A stretch of 64,000 nt of DNA from Paenibacillus oryzae (GCF_001675045.1 NZ_LYPA01000079.1:1-64000); one strand, 5' to 3'. Counted from the stretch's first letter, positions 16,610 to 25,672 are shown. Numbers and translations are program-made. The notes: generated by a model not told the origin, from the sequence alone.

Positions 16610-16885
16610 ATGGCAAAAAATGCGCTATTGGATATAAAACGCAGTTTGGAAGCTCATGTTGGTTCCAGAATTCGTTTGAGAGCAAACGGCGGTCGTCGTA
16701 AAACCATTGAACGCACCGGCACGTTGGAGGAAACCTACCCTTCTGTCTTCATTGTCAAGCTGGATGAGGAGCAGCACGCCTTCAAGCGCGTCTCCTACAG
16801 CTATGCGGATATTTTAACGGAATCGGTTGAAGTGACCGTATGCAATGATGAGGGCCAAGTTCGTATCGCTTATCTTCAACATTAG
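16610..16885 (+). CDS. veg: Veg protein
   Basis: A 91-aa small protein conserved in Firmicutes. The pattern [48 protein letters not shown] is characteristic, with a compact beta-rich (SH3/KOW-like) look. In B. subtilis Veg stimulates biofilm matrix genes by antagonising SinR. AAAGAGGTGG precedes the ATG, and two consensus promoters drive it. A terminator follows at 16982. Confidence 0.94.
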   Translation: MAKNALLDIKRSLEAHVGSRIRLRANGGRRKTIERTGTLEETYPSVFIVKLDEEQHAFKRVSYSYADILTESVEVTVCNDEGQVRIAYLQH

Positions 16886-16981
16886 ATGGACGTAAGCTTC
16901 ATATAAGGAATGGTTTTGAACAACCTTTAGCAATAAGGGATGAAAAACCTATAAGTAAGCCTTCGCAATGGGGCAAGCTGG

Positions 16982-17012
16982 CGCAGATCAACGGGATCTG
17001 CGTCTTTTTTTT
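16982..17012 (+). terminator. Terminator after veg
   Basis: CGCAGATC (16982-16989) pairs with GATCTGCG (16995-17002) around AACGG and is followed by CTTTTTTTT. Confidence 0.9.
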
Positions 17013-17057
17013 GAGCTCTTTAGCATTTGTTCGCGGACTTGGGAATGGCAGGCGGCG

Positions 17058-17087
17058 GAATGATAGGAGCGCAGGGGGCGCATACTA
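17058..17087 (+). promoter_or_regulatory. Sigma-G promoter of sspF
   Basis: GAATG (17058-17062), 18 bp and CATACTA (17081-17087) fit GHATR-N18-CATWHTA exactly. It lies ~65 bp before the sspF start; spore protein genes of this class are read by sigma-G. Confidence 0.75.
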
Positions 17088-17154
17088 CGGATGCAGTCCG
17101 GTACAGGTTAATCTGGGGACACAACAATCGCTTTTGGACAGGAGGTCATGTCAA

Positions 17155-17340
17155 ATGGGTCGCAGACGTCGGGGCATTATGTCCGAGGATTTGAAATACG
17201 AGCTGGCGAAGGACCTTGGCTTCATCGATACGGTGCAGCAGGAGGGCTGGGGCGGCATAAAGGCGAAGGATGCGGGCAACATGGTGAAGCGGGCTATCCA
17301 GATTGCGGAGCAGTCCGCGTCGAAGCCTGGCCAGTCTTAA
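17155..17340 (+). CDS. sspF: Small acid-soluble spore protein SspF
   Basis: A 61-aa alpha/beta-type SASP that binds and protects spore [55 protein letters not shown] matches B. subtilis SspF closely, including the [18 protein letters not shown] DNA-binding segment. The open frame runs upstream to 17011, but GGAGG at 17141 and the family start point to 17155. It lies between veg and ispE as in B. subtilis. Confidence 0.95.
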   Translation: MGRRRRGIMSEDLKYELAKDLGFIDTVQQEGWGGIKAKDAGNMVKRAIQIAEQSASKPGQS

Positions 17341-17479
17341 CGGGCTAGAAATAATTTGACCGATAGATCCACGTCCAGAAGGCAGCTTTGCAACCCGCAG
17401 GCTGTCTTCTCTTCGCTTTTCTTCTATTCCTTTGTTATAATGGGGCTTGATACCTCTGATGAACGGGTGAACAAGCGGA

Positions 17480-18334
17480 ATGAAAATATACGAGAAGGCT
17501 CCTGCCAAAATAAATCTGCTGCTTGACGTGCTGCGCAAGCGGGAAGATGGCTTTCATGAAGTTGAAATGATCATGACAATGGTGGATTTGGCGGATCGGC
17601 TTGAAATGTCCGAGCTGCCGCGCGACACCATTATTATATCGAGCCAGGTAGGATACATCCCTCTCGATGAGAAAAACTTGGCGTTCCAGGCAGCACGGCT
17701 GATCAAGGAGCGCTACGACGTCAGGAAAGGCGTCTATATCCATTTGGATAAAAAAATACCTGTTGCCGCAGGATTAGCGGGCGGCAGCAGTGACGCGGCT
17801 GCTGCGCTGCGCGGCTTGAACCGGCTGTGGGGGCTTGGCATTCCGCAGGACGAGCTGTGCGAGCTTGGCGCGGAGCTTGGCTCCGACGTCCCGTTTTGCG
17901 TGACTGGCGGAACCGCCATCGCAAGAGGCCGAGGCGAAAAGCTGGAGCATATCCAGCCGCCGCCCCAATGCTGGGTTGTATTGGCCAAGCCGCCGATCAA
18001 TGTGTCTACGGCGGATGTATACGGGAAGCTGAGGGCAAACGAGCTTCACTCGCATCCCAGCATGGCCGGCATGACGGAGGCTTTGGCGCAGGGCTCTTTT
18101 AATGAAATGTGCAGGCAGCTTGGCAATGTACTGGAAACGGTGACGCTTAAAGCTTACCCGGAGGTGCTTCAGCTCAAGGAAAGCATGCTTAAGCTTGGCG
18201 CGGATGGCGTGTTGATGTCAGGAAGCGGACCGACCGTCTTTGGCCTTGTTTCCAAGCAAGCCAAGCTTGCGCGCATATATAATGGATTACGCGGATTCTG
18301 CAAAGAAGTGTACGTGGTAAGAATGCTTACATAG
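17480..18334 (+). CDS. ispE: 4-diphosphocytidyl-2-C-methyl-D-erythritol kinase
   Basis: A 284-aa GHMP-family kinase of the MEP isoprenoid pathway, phosphorylating CDP-methylerythritol at the 2-OH. Seen: the N-terminal [28 protein letters not shown], the ATP-binding [21 protein letters not shown], and the C-terminal [13 protein letters not shown]. Length is normal. ATG 17480 sits shortly after GAACGGG, a weak site. purR follows after ~80 bp. Confidence 0.95.
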   Translation: MKIYEKAPAKINLLLDVLRKREDGFHEVEMIMTMVDLADRLEMSELPRDTIIISSQVGYIPLDEKNLAFQAARLIKERYDVRKGVYIHLDKKIPVAAGLAGGSSDAAAALRGLNRLWGLGIPQDELCELGAELGSDVPFCVTGGTAIARGRGEKLEHIQPPPQCWVVLAKPPINVSTADVYGKLRANELHSHPSMAGMTEALAQGSFNEMCRQLGNVLETVTLKAYPEVLQLKESMLKLGADGVLMSGSGPTVFGLVSKQAKLARIYNGLRGFCKEVYVVRMLT

Positions 18335-18417
18335 TTCTGACGTTTCCCTTGATTAAATCCGTATAAAAATGTTATATTGGGATTATATTATTCGGATTTA
18401 GTGGGGGGATAAAAGCG

Positions 18418-19245
18418 TTGAAGAAATTGAAGCGGAGTTCCAGGCTAGTGGAAATGACACAGTACCTTTTGGCCCGTCCCCACACGTTAATTTCGCTAAC
18501 AGCATTTGCAGACCGCTATCAATCGGCCAAATCTTCGATTAGCGAGGACCTCGCGATCATTAAGGAAGTATTTGAGGAAGAGGGAATAGGGGAACTGCAT
18601 ACGCTGGCGGGTGCGGCGGGTGGAGTCAAATATATGCCAATGATGAGAGAGTCGCTGGCTCTTGAAATCATGAAGGAAATTTGCAAGAAGCTGGAGCAGC
18701 CGGACCGGGTCCTTCCGGGCGGATACCTGTATATGACCGACATGCTTGGACAGCCGGATTTGCTGGCTGATGTAGGAAGAATGTTTGCAACCGCATTCGC
18801 CGACCGGAAAATCGATGTCATTATGACCGTTGAGACCAAAGGCATTCCGCTTGCTTATGCAACGGCCGCATGCCTGAACATCCCTGTTGTCATTGTGCGC
18901 AGAGATAACAAGGTAACAGAAGGCTCTGCCGTAAGCATCAATTACGTTTCCGGCTCCACTAAGCGCATTCAGACGATGTCGCTTGCTCGACGAGCGCTTA
19001 AGGAGCAATCGCGCGTCCTTATCATCGACGATTTCATGAAGGCGGGCGGAACGATTCAAGGCATGATGGATTTGCTCTATGAATTCAAGGCCACGGTCGC
19101 AGGCGTCGGGGTATTTGTGGAGTCCGGCGAGGTAGAGATGGAGGAGCGTCTGCTTGAGGATTATATTTCGCTCGCCAAGCTCACCGCCGTCGATATGAAA
19201 ACGAAACAAACAACAATCATCCCGGGTAATTATTTTACATCTTAA
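18418..19245 (+). CDS. purR: Pur operon repressor PurR
   Basis: A 275-aa repressor of purine genes, responding to PRPP. An N-terminal winged-helix domain (residues ~1-75, RLVEMTQYLLARPHTLISLTAFADRYQSAKSSISEDLAII) is followed by a phosphoribosyltransferase-like domain with the PRPP motif VLIIDDFMKAGGT. The start is TTG with GTGGGGGG upstream. In B. subtilis it is followed by yabJ (ridA), as here, although a 650-bp intergenic region now separates them. Confidence 0.95.
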   Translation: MKKLKRSSRLVEMTQYLLARPHTLISLTAFADRYQSAKSSISEDLAIIKEVFEEEGIGELHTLAGAAGGVKYMPMMRESLALEIMKEICKKLEQPDRVLPGGYLYMTDMLGQPDLLADVGRMFATAFADRKIDVIMTVETKGIPLAYATAACLNIPVVIVRRDNKVTEGSAVSINYVSGSTKRIQTMSLARRALKEQSRVLIIDDFMKAGGTIQGMMDLLYEFKATVAGVGVFVESGEVEMEERLLEDYISLAKLTAVDMKTKQTTIIPGNYFTS

Positions 19246-19533
19246 AAAGCGGACTTGAAAATAAAGGTCTTGAGATAAAAGACCTGAAATAAACCATTTG
19301 ACAGTCAACGGATGTTAGTCATTACAAGACTCGGGGTGCTTTTTATTGCTCTCGTTTTTTTGTATTGCGATATGCTTCAATCGGCTTGCTGGAAAAGCGT
19401 TCGTTTGAATACTGGTCGTTTTAAAAAGCGATTTTGAAAAGTGAATTGATGAAAAGAAAATTGATTAAAAAACGCTTGTTCGGGAATGCTCGTAGAAATG
19501 TTCGTGCCTATACCGTTTGGTTTGTTCGTTTAC

Positions 19534-19710
19534 GGACATGGATGGCCATTAGGGTGCTCGTTTTGCAGTTAATCAGCTTCTAAAGGACATCCGTGACCGC
19601 TAGAGCTCCGTTTCGCCTCTTTTTAGCTGGTTTTGAGCGGATAAAGGACATGGATGTCCGGTACATGAAGCAAACCTATCCATTTGAGGATCTAACGGTC
19701 AAAAATGACC
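19534..19710. repeat. Quadruple-palindrome array B (51-61-51 spacing)
   Basis: Elements start at 19534 (GGACA-tgga-TGGCC), 19585 (GGACA-tccg-TGACC), 19646 (GGACA-tgga-TGTCC) and 19697 (GGTCA-aaaa-TGACC), spaced exactly 51, 61 and 51 bp. The array fills the middle of the 654-bp gene-free region between purR and ridA. The rest of that region shows a short hairpin at ~19267 (AGGTCT/AGACCT) and an AT-rich stretch at 19770-19805, nothing else recognisable. Confidence 0.88.
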
Positions 19711-19899
19711 GCCAGGCTATAGGTTAGTGGATTGAAAAAAACTTTGCTTCAAAATTATGATCCGAAATAGCAATACTTTATATATATCTATATAAATAGA
19801 AAAAGATAAGCAAGCTGTAGGCCAGTGGGTGAATGGTTTTGGTAAAAAGCATATCGTTCAACTTATATAGAACAACCTCTAAAAAAAGGCGGGATATTA

Positions 19900-20301
19900 A
19901 TGACGAAGTCTAATCCGAATCTCCAGGTTATTTCCACAGAAGGGGCGCCTGCTGCAATCGGGCCTTATTCGCAAGCGATCAAGCTGGGCGGACTCCTGTT
20001 TACCTCTGGCCAAATTCCGCTCGATCCAGCTGGAAATTTGGTAGAAGGCGGTATCGAGGAACAAACGCATCAAGTTTTCCGTAATTTACAAGCTGTACTT
20101 GCGGAAGCAGGCGCAACATTCCAGGATGTGGTAAAAGCTACTGTATTTCTGAAGGATATGAATCAGTTTGCAATCGTCAACGGAATCTACTCTTCCTACT
20201 TTGGCGACCACAAACCGGCTCGTTCCGCCGTTGAAGTAGCTAGACTGCCAAAGGATGTTTTTGTCGAAATAGAAGTGATCGCATCGACAAATGTCGAATG
20301 A
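19900..20301 (+). CDS. ridA: Enamine/imine deaminase RidA (YabJ)
   Basis: A 133-aa trimeric Rid-family protein that hydrolyses reactive 2-aminoacrylate and related imines. Signature segments: [23 protein letters not shown], the conserved Arg in [21 protein letters not shown], and [12 protein letters not shown]. It is slightly longer than usual at the N-terminus ([11 protein letters not shown]). In B. subtilis YabJ lies between purR and spoVG, the same as here. Confidence 0.93.
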   Translation: MTKSNPNLQVISTEGAPAAIGPYSQAIKLGGLLFTSGQIPLDPAGNLVEGGIEEQTHQVFRNLQAVLAEAGATFQDVVKATVFLKDMNQFAIVNGIYSSYFGDHKPARSAVEVARLPKDVFVEIEVIASTNVE

Positions 20302-20366
20302 TAACGAAATCTTTTCATAGTACAAAAAATATTTTTAAATAAGCATGTTTTTTCCAAAAAACGAGC

Positions 20367-20393
20367 AGGAATTTGGTTAACTTTGTGGAATTA
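20367..20393 (+). promoter_or_regulatory. Sigma-H promoter of spoVG
   Basis: AGGAATTT (20367-20374) and GTGGAATTA (20385-20393) fit the sigma-H pattern RnAGGAWWW-N11-12-RnnGAATWW. It lies ~38 bp before the spoVG start. spoVG is the classic sigma-H gene of B. subtilis. Confidence 0.8.
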
Positions 20394-20425
20394 TACACCA
20401 AGTCTCCGATAGGCAAAGGTGGTGA

Positions 20426-20713
<288 letters not shown>

Positions 20714-20762
20714 AAAATGCTTTGCCAGGTTTGATTTTTGGATTACGGTATTGCCACTGAGA

Positions 20763-20789
20763 AGAGAGCTGAGGCTCTCTTTTCTTTTT
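20763..20789 (+). terminator. Terminator after spoVG
   Basis: AGAGAGC (20763-20769), a TGAG loop and GCTCTCT (20774-20780) are followed by TTTCTTTTT. Confidence 0.9.
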
Positions 20790-20875
20790 GTCTGGAGTAC
20801 TGGGTTTTATTGATGTTTGCGCCGTTATACTATATAGTCAGAACAGGATTGAGAGGAACAGGGAGGAAAATGGGA

Positions 20876-22273
20876 ATGAAAGTGATGGCTATTGTGCTTG
20901 CGGCAGGAAAAGGCAAGCGAATGAAATCCAAATTATATAAAGTGCTGCATCCCGTCTGCGGAAAACCGATGGTCGGGCATGTCATGGATACCGTACAGAC
21001 GGTTTCCAGCGACAGGACGGTTGTTGTCGTAGGACACGGGGCGGAAGCCGTAAAACAATATTTGGGCGATAGAGTTGAATACGTGCTGCAGGAGCAGCAA
21101 TTGGGCACAGGCCATGCCGCGCGCCAGGCGGAGCCTTTGCTGGGCGCCGAAGAAGGCACAACCATCGTGATTTGCGGCGATACGCCGCTTGTTAAAGCCG
21201 AAACGCTGCAAGCGATGCTGGAGGTTCATGCTTCCAGCGGCGCAGCGGCGACCGTCCTGACGGCTTCCTTCGAGAATCCAACGGGCTATGGACGCGTCAT
21301 TACCGATGCCAACGGCATTGTACAGCGCATCGTTGAGCATAAGGACTGTACGCCGGAGGAAGCAGCGGTTAAGGAAATCAATACAGGCACCTATTGCTTT
21401 GATAATCGCAAGCTGTTCAGTGCGCTTGCCAAAGTGACCAATGGCAATGCTCAAGGCGAATTTTATTTGACGGATGTAATCGGGGTTTTCAAGGAGTCGG
21501 GAGAAGCTGTTCAACGCTACTGCACGGACGATCTTGCCGAAGCTATCGGCGTGAATGACCGGATTGCGCTCGCGGATGCGGAGCGCTTCATGCGCGAGCG
21601 GATCAATAAGCGCCACCTATTGGAGGGCGTAACGATTATCGACCCTGCCAACACTTATATAGAGGCAGACGTAAAAATCGGGAGCGACACCGTTCTTTAT
21701 CCTGGCACGGTATTGCGAGGCGGTACGGTTATCGGCGAGGATTGCCTGATTGGTCCTCAAGCCGATATCGTTAATTGCACAATCGGCAATGGCGTTGCCG
21801 TTAAATATTCCGTTGCTGCCGATTCCGTTCTTGGGGATGGAAGCACCGTTGGCCCGTATGCCAACCTGCGTCCAGGCACAACTCTGGGACAAAATTGCAA
21901 AATAGGCGATTTTGTCGAGCTTAAAAATGCGCAGCTGGATGATGGCAGCAAGGTTTCCCATCTCAGCTATGTTGGCGATGCCAAGGTGGGCAAAGAGGTT
22001 AATATAGGCTGCGGAGCCATTACCGTCAACTACGACGGCTTTAACAAAGCCATTACGGAAATTGGCGACAATGCTTTTATCGGCAGCAATGTCAATTTGA
22101 TTGCCCCTGTCAAGGTTGGCGACGGAGCCTATGTGGTGGCAGGAACCACCATTACCCACGATGTGCCTGCAGGCGATTTGGCTATAGCCCGCGAACGTCA
22201 GGTCAATAAGCCTGGTTATGCGGATAAAATCAGGTCGCGCGCTAAAGCCAAGAAGGAACGCAGCTCCAAGTAA
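20876..22273 (+). CDS. glmU: Bifunctional N-acetylglucosamine-1-P uridyltransferase / glucosamine-1-P acetyltransferase
   Basis: A 465-aa enzyme making UDP-GlcNAc for peptidoglycan and teichoic acids. The N-terminal uridyltransferase domain shows LAAGKGKRMKS and the C-terminal half is a left-handed beta-helix of hexapeptide repeats with the acetyltransferase site (NVNLIAPVKVGDGAYVVAGTTI). The open frame extends upstream to 20738, but that part is non-homologous and overlaps the spoVG terminator. GGAGG at 20862-20866 is 9 nt before ATG 20876, favouring it over ATG 20870. In B. subtilis prs follows; here it does not. Confidence 0.95.
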   Translation: MKVMAIVLAAGKGKRMKSKLYKVLHPVCGKPMVGHVMDTVQTVSSDRTVVVVGHGAEAVKQYLGDRVEYVLQEQQLGTGHAARQAEPLLGAEEGTTIVICGDTPLVKAETLQAMLEVHASSGAAATVLTASFENPTGYGRVITDANGIVQRIVEHKDCTPEEAAVKEINTGTYCFDNRKLFSALAKVTNGNAQGEFYLTDVIGVFKESGEAVQRYCTDDLAEAIGVNDRIALADAERFMRERINKRHLLEGVTIIDPANTYIEADVKIGSDTVLYPGTVLRGGTVIGEDCLIGPQADIVNCTIGNGVAVKYSVAADSVLGDGSTVGPYANLRPGTTLGQNCKIGDFVELKNAQLDDGSKVSHLSYVGDAKVGKEVNIGCGAITVNYDGFNKAITEIGDNAFIGSNVNLIAPVKVGDGAYVVAGTTITHDVPAGDLAIARERQVNKPGYADKIRSRAKAKKERSSK

Positions 22274-22282
22274 TTCCGGCTG

Positions 22283-22389
22283 CACCCGTCAAGCCTGCTC
22301 CCACTGTACCTGCCAAGGTTACAGCTCTGATTGCACCCGCTAAGGCTGCTCTGACTGCACCCCGCAAGGCTGTGAGTAAACCCGCTTAA
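22283..22389 (+). repeat. Degenerate ~26-bp tandem repeat after glmU
   Basis: Four imperfect copies of a unit like TGCACCCGCTAAGGCTGCTCTGAC run from just after the glmU stop to 22389. One frame reads through all of them as an Ala/Pro/Lys-rich peptide (PVKPAPTVPAKV...) ending in TAA, but it has no start and is out of frame with glmU. It may be a shifted remnant of a low-complexity protein tail. It lies where prs stands in B. subtilis. Confidence 0.55.
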
Positions 22390-22479
22390 TATAAAGGGGT
22401 AAAATCGGTTTTGTGTTTAAAGTAAGGCTGTAACGGGTAAAGCTATATGGAAAATCATTTTTGACAGGAGGTTTTCCAT

Positions 22480-23133
22480 ATGGCTATTGCGATCAAGGGA
22501 GATCAGCGTCCCGGTAAAACAAAAGGCGAGCTTCGTCAATTGCGTCTCGCCGGACGAATTCCGGGTGTGGTATACGGTAAACAGCTGCAGGCGCCGATAG
22601 CGCTCAGCGTTGAGGAGAGAGAGCTTTCCGCATTGCTGCGTACAACACCCAATGCTGTGTTGGAGCTTGATATTCCAGCCCATGGCAAACAGACGGTCAT
22701 GATTGCTGAGGTTCAGCGCGATCCCCTGTATCAAACTCTGCTGCATATCGATTTTCAAGGCATCAATATGAATGAGAAGGTTCGCGCCAATGTGCGAATC
22801 GAAGCAATCGGAGATTCTTCCGGCGTCAGGGAAGGCGGCATTCTGCAAACCATTTTGCATGAGGTAGAGGTGCAGTGTTTGCCTGGCGATATTCCGGATG
22901 CTTTGGAAGCGGATGTGTCGAGCCTTGGCATTGGTGAAAATTTGCTGATTCAGGATCTTGTACTGCCCAAGGGCATCGAGGTTGTGGCGGAGCCAACGTC
23001 GGTTGTGCTAACCGTACTGGCGCCTCAAAAGGAATTGACGGAGGAAGAAAAGGAAGCTCAGGATGTAGAAAGCATGGAAGCGGAATCCAGATCCGATCAT
23101 GCGCAGCATAAGGAGATTTCCACAAGCACATAA
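22480..23133 (+). CDS. rplY: 50S ribosomal protein L25/general stress protein Ctc
   Basis: A 217-aa TL5/Ctc-type L25 that binds 5S rRNA in the large subunit. The N-terminal L25 domain (residues ~1-90, RLAGRIPGVVYGKQLQAPIAL) is followed by the beta-rich TL5 C-terminal domain (GGILQTILHEVEVQCLPGDIPDALEADVSSL) and a Glu-rich, disordered tail. GACAGGAGG precedes the ATG. A strong terminator follows. It is separated from pth by three genes or intergenic segments not found here in B. subtilis. Confidence 0.93.
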   Translation: MAIAIKGDQRPGKTKGELRQLRLAGRIPGVVYGKQLQAPIALSVEERELSALLRTTPNAVLELDIPAHGKQTVMIAEVQRDPLYQTLLHIDFQGINMNEKVRANVRIEAIGDSSGVREGGILQTILHEVEVQCLPGDIPDALEADVSSLGIGENLLIQDLVLPKGIEVVAEPTSVVLTVLAPQKELTEEEKEAQDVESMEAESRSDHAQHKEISTST

Positions 23134-23142
23134 TAGCAGGGC

Positions 23143-23187
23143 AAAAATCTCTATGCCGCTCACAGAGCGGTTATAGAGATTTTTTTT
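23143..23187 (+). terminator. Terminator after rplY
   Basis: AAAATCTCTAT pairs with ATAGAGATTTT around an inner stem CCGCTC...GAGCGG; a run of T follows. Confidence 0.9.
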
Positions 23188-23348
23188 GTGATGAAATAGG
23201 GAGGCGCTGCGTCGTTGCTGCAAGGCGTTGAAGTTATTGACAGAAGGGGATAGCGGTGATAAGGTACATTAAAAGAGTTGACAACAAAACCTAGATGTTT
23301 ACTAAGAAATAAATATTCATACTAATCCTGATTAAGGAGTGCTCGCCC

Positions 23349-24269
23349 ATGGCATCCATTGTTGTAGATAGTATAACGGATTTGATTGGCTGTACCCCTG
23401 CTGTCCGCCTTAGAAGACTGACAGGACCCGAGGATGCGGATGTATTTGTAAAGCTGGAATATTTCAACCCCAGCGGCAGCGTGAAGGATCGCGCGGCTTA
23501 CAATTTAATCCGCCAGGCGGAGCTGGACGGGAAGCTTCAGCCGGGCGGCACCATTATTGAGCCCACCAGCGGCAATACGGGTATTGGACTGGCAATGAAT
23601 GCGGCAGCAAAAGGATACCGGCTCATTATAACGATGCCGTCCAATATGAACAAAGAACGCATCCAAATCCTTCAAGCCTACGGGGCTGAGGTGGTTTTGA
23701 GTCCGGCGGAAGAGAGAATGCCTGGAGCTATCCGCAAGGCGCAGGAGCTGCAAGCGACCATACCGGGCAGCTTTATCCCGCAGCAATTTGAAAACCCCGC
23801 CAATCCCGATATTCATCGCAGCACGACGGCTCTTGAGATTTTGGAGCAGATGGACCGCAGATTGGATGTTTTTGTAGCCTCTGCGGGTACGGGAGGCACG
23901 ATAACGGGCACGGGAGAAACGTTGCGCAAGGAGCTGCCGGAGATTAAGGTGGTGGTGGTGGAGCCCAAAGGCTCGCCAGTGCTTTCCGGAGGCGTGCCAG
24001 GCCCGCACAAACTCATTGGCACGAGCCCAGGATTTATTCCTTCCATTCTAAACCAGGAAATCTATGATAAAATTGTTCAGGTAGAGGACCATGATGCATT
24101 GCATACGGCAAAGCTGCTGGCAACGCAGGAGGGTATCCTTGTAGGTCCTTCTTCAGGCGCAACCGTTTGGACGGCCCTCCAGGAAGCCAAAAGACTGGGC
24201 AAGGGCAAACGCATATTGTGCATTGCGCCGGATAATGGCGAACGTTATTTAAGCGCGAATTTATTTTAG
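23349..24269 (+). CDS. cysK: Cysteine synthase A (O-acetylserine sulfhydrylase)
   Basis: A 306-aa fold-type II PLP enzyme that makes cysteine from O-acetylserine and sulfide. The PLP lysine lies in NPSGSVKDRAAYN, the phosphate/substrate loop in EPTSGNTGIGLA, and the PLP-phosphate loop in ASAGTGGTITGTGE; GPSSGA is near the end. Length is normal. AAGGAG lies 9 nt upstream. A cystathionine-synthase-like or other beta-replacing substrate cannot be excluded by eye. It is inserted between ctc and pth, with an FMN reductase gene 20 bp downstream, suggesting a sulfur-assimilation pair. Confidence 0.88.
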   Translation: MASIVVDSITDLIGCTPAVRLRRLTGPEDADVFVKLEYFNPSGSVKDRAAYNLIRQAELDGKLQPGGTIIEPTSGNTGIGLAMNAAAKGYRLIITMPSNMNKERIQILQAYGAEVVLSPAEERMPGAIRKAQELQATIPGSFIPQQFENPANPDIHRSTTALEILEQMDRRLDVFVASAGTGGTITGTGETLRKELPEIKVVVVEPKGSPVLSGGVPGPHKLIGTSPGFIPSILNQEIYDKIVQVEDHDALHTAKLLATQEGILVGPSSGATVWTALQEAKRLGKGKRILCIAPDNGERYLSANLF

Positions 24270-24289
24270 AGGAAAGAAGGATTGGGGCA

Positions 24290-24844
24290 ATGGCAAAAAT
24301 CGTTATTGTATCGGGAACTCCTAACCGAAATTCAAGACTGTACGGTCTGATTCATTATAGCGAGGCAAAATTGCGCGAATACGGCCATGAGGTTTCCTTT
24401 ATTCATGTGGCGGAGCTGCCGCCTGAGGATCTAATCCGCGCCAATTTCGGGAGTCCCGAAATTAAAGCTGCGCAAGGGCTGGTTGCCGAGGCAGATGCTG
24501 TTATCGTGGCAAGTCCTGTATATAAAGCTTCCTATACCGGCATTCTCAAAACCTTTCTGGACCTGGTTCCGGAGCGGGGCCTGCATGGCAAGCTTTCTCT
24601 TCCGTTGTTTATTGGCGGCACGATTGCGCATTTGCTGGCTGTCGACTATTCGTTGAAGCCTGTGCTGACAGCGCTGGGCGCCCGCCATATTATGGGCGGA
24701 GTTTATGCGACGGACCAACTGGTCGATCGGCTGCCTGAGGGCGGCTACAAGTTGGCTGAAGAGATTACAATCCGCCTCGACGCTTCATTGGAGCAGCTAA
24801 ACGAGGAGCTGCATTGGCAGGCGGTAAGAAACAGCCAGGTTTAA
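24290..24844 (+). CDS. NADPH-dependent FMN reductase (SsuE-like)
   Basis: A 184-aa flavodoxin-fold oxidoreductase. VIVSGTPNRNSRLYGLI is the N-terminal flavin-phosphate loop and ASPVYKASYTGILKTFLDLVP the conserved second loop of the SsuE/azoreductase family; GGTIAHLLAVDYSLKPVLTALGA also matches SsuE. SsuE supplies reduced FMN to the alkanesulfonate monooxygenase SsuD under sulfate limitation. ssuD and its transporter are not in the window. Its position 20 bp after cysK supports a role in sulfur supply (inference). Confidence 0.85.
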   Translation: MAKIVIVSGTPNRNSRLYGLIHYSEAKLREYGHEVSFIHVAELPPEDLIRANFGSPEIKAAQGLVAEADAVIVASPVYKASYTGILKTFLDLVPERGLHGKLSLPLFIGGTIAHLLAVDYSLKPVLTALGARHIMGGVYATDQLVDRLPEGGYKLAEEITIRLDASLEQLNEELHWQAVRNSQV

Positions 24845-25060
24845 CAACTATTTGTAACAACCATTGCAGGCATTGTAAGCATGGACATTGCAAATGTTGC
24901 GAACACATCGCAGCCAATTTTGCGAACGTTGGAGACTTTGCTAATGATGAGATGCGGGCATCGGGTTAGAGTACCCGATATGGGAATAAGGAAATCGGAG
25001 CTAGTGGTGGAACACCGAAAGGTAGTCATAAATAATTTCAATACATGGAAATCGTGAAAA

Positions 25061-25128
25061 GTTGGATGGAACCGCTTGTGAAGTGGTCCCTTCAAGTAGA
25101 TAGTAGAAAACAAAACTTCTACTTCTAC
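25061..25128 (+). other. Structured intergenic segment with a T-box-like core
   Basis: TGGAACCGC within a hairpin (25067-25090, arms GGAACCGCTT / AAGTGGTCCC with one mismatch), followed by GTCCCTT, recalls the T-box antiterminator core. A second strong hairpin at 25096-25128 (GTAGATAGTAGAA / TTCTACTTCTAC) follows. No clear T-run terminator and no downstream gene within 650 bp are present, and Stem I features are not recognisable. It may be a decayed leader or an unrelated structured RNA. Confidence 0.25.
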
Positions 25129-25339
25129 CATGATGGGAGCATATCATCGGTGTGGCCATTCCGACTTTTTTGCGTGCTATATGTAAATAGGCAGAGTGGC
25201 TAAAAAGGCCAAAGATGCCAAAGAGATCAAAAAGGCTTCAAGTCACGCATTGATGCCATGCACCACAAGGTATACAAGCATCGATTGCAGTATGATTGGC
25301 GTACAGACATAGCGGTATGATTGGCTTACAGAGGCTCGC

Positions 25340-25516
25340 AGACATAAATGTCCGTTAGACTGGGAAAAAGCCGCTATGTTCAATTTTAACGGAAATCTTT
25401 GTCCGTTAACGCTTAATAAAAAGCGAAATATCGTATGATTTTGGCTGTAATGGACATTTGTTTCCGTTACAAAAGGATAAAAGGTCAAAACTTGCCTTTA
25501 ACGGACATTTTTGTCC
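25340..25516. repeat. Quadruple-palindrome array C (51-61-51 spacing)
   Basis: Elements start at 25340 (AGACA-taaa-TGTCC), 25391 (GGAAA-tctt-TGTCC), 25452 (GGACA-tttg-TTTCC) and 25503 (GGACA-tttt-TGTCC), spaced exactly 51, 61 and 51 bp. It is in the 935-bp gene-free region between the FMN reductase gene and pth. The remainder of that region holds the T-box-like segment (25061) and a degenerate repeat (25590-25672). Confidence 0.88.
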
Positions 25517-25589
25517 GTGACTGCCTATCGGAAATTAAAATTTTATGGAAAATTCAATATGCTGCTGGGGACGGCTTTTTTGGGCGTAG

Positions 25590-25672
25590 AATGGCATTGG
25601 TAGGGGTGTGGTATGTGCGTAGTATGGCATTTGTATAGGCGTGGTATGGGATTGCTATGGGCGTGCTATGAA
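25590..25672 (+). repeat. Degenerate GTATGG-rich repeat
   Basis: A series of related short motifs (TATGGCATT, GTGTGGTATG, GTAGTATGGC, GCGTGGTATGGG, GCGTGCTATG) fills this stretch before pth. No exact unit length is kept and no coding sense is evident. Confidence 0.4.

Noticed and set aside
20738-20875. N-terminal extension of GlmU
   Set aside because: It overlaps the spoVG terminator and has no homology; GGAGG supports ATG 20876.
24841-25131. Reverse-strand frame of 96 codons
   Set aside because: No ribosome binding site, unlikely composition, and it coincides with a strongly structured intergenic region.
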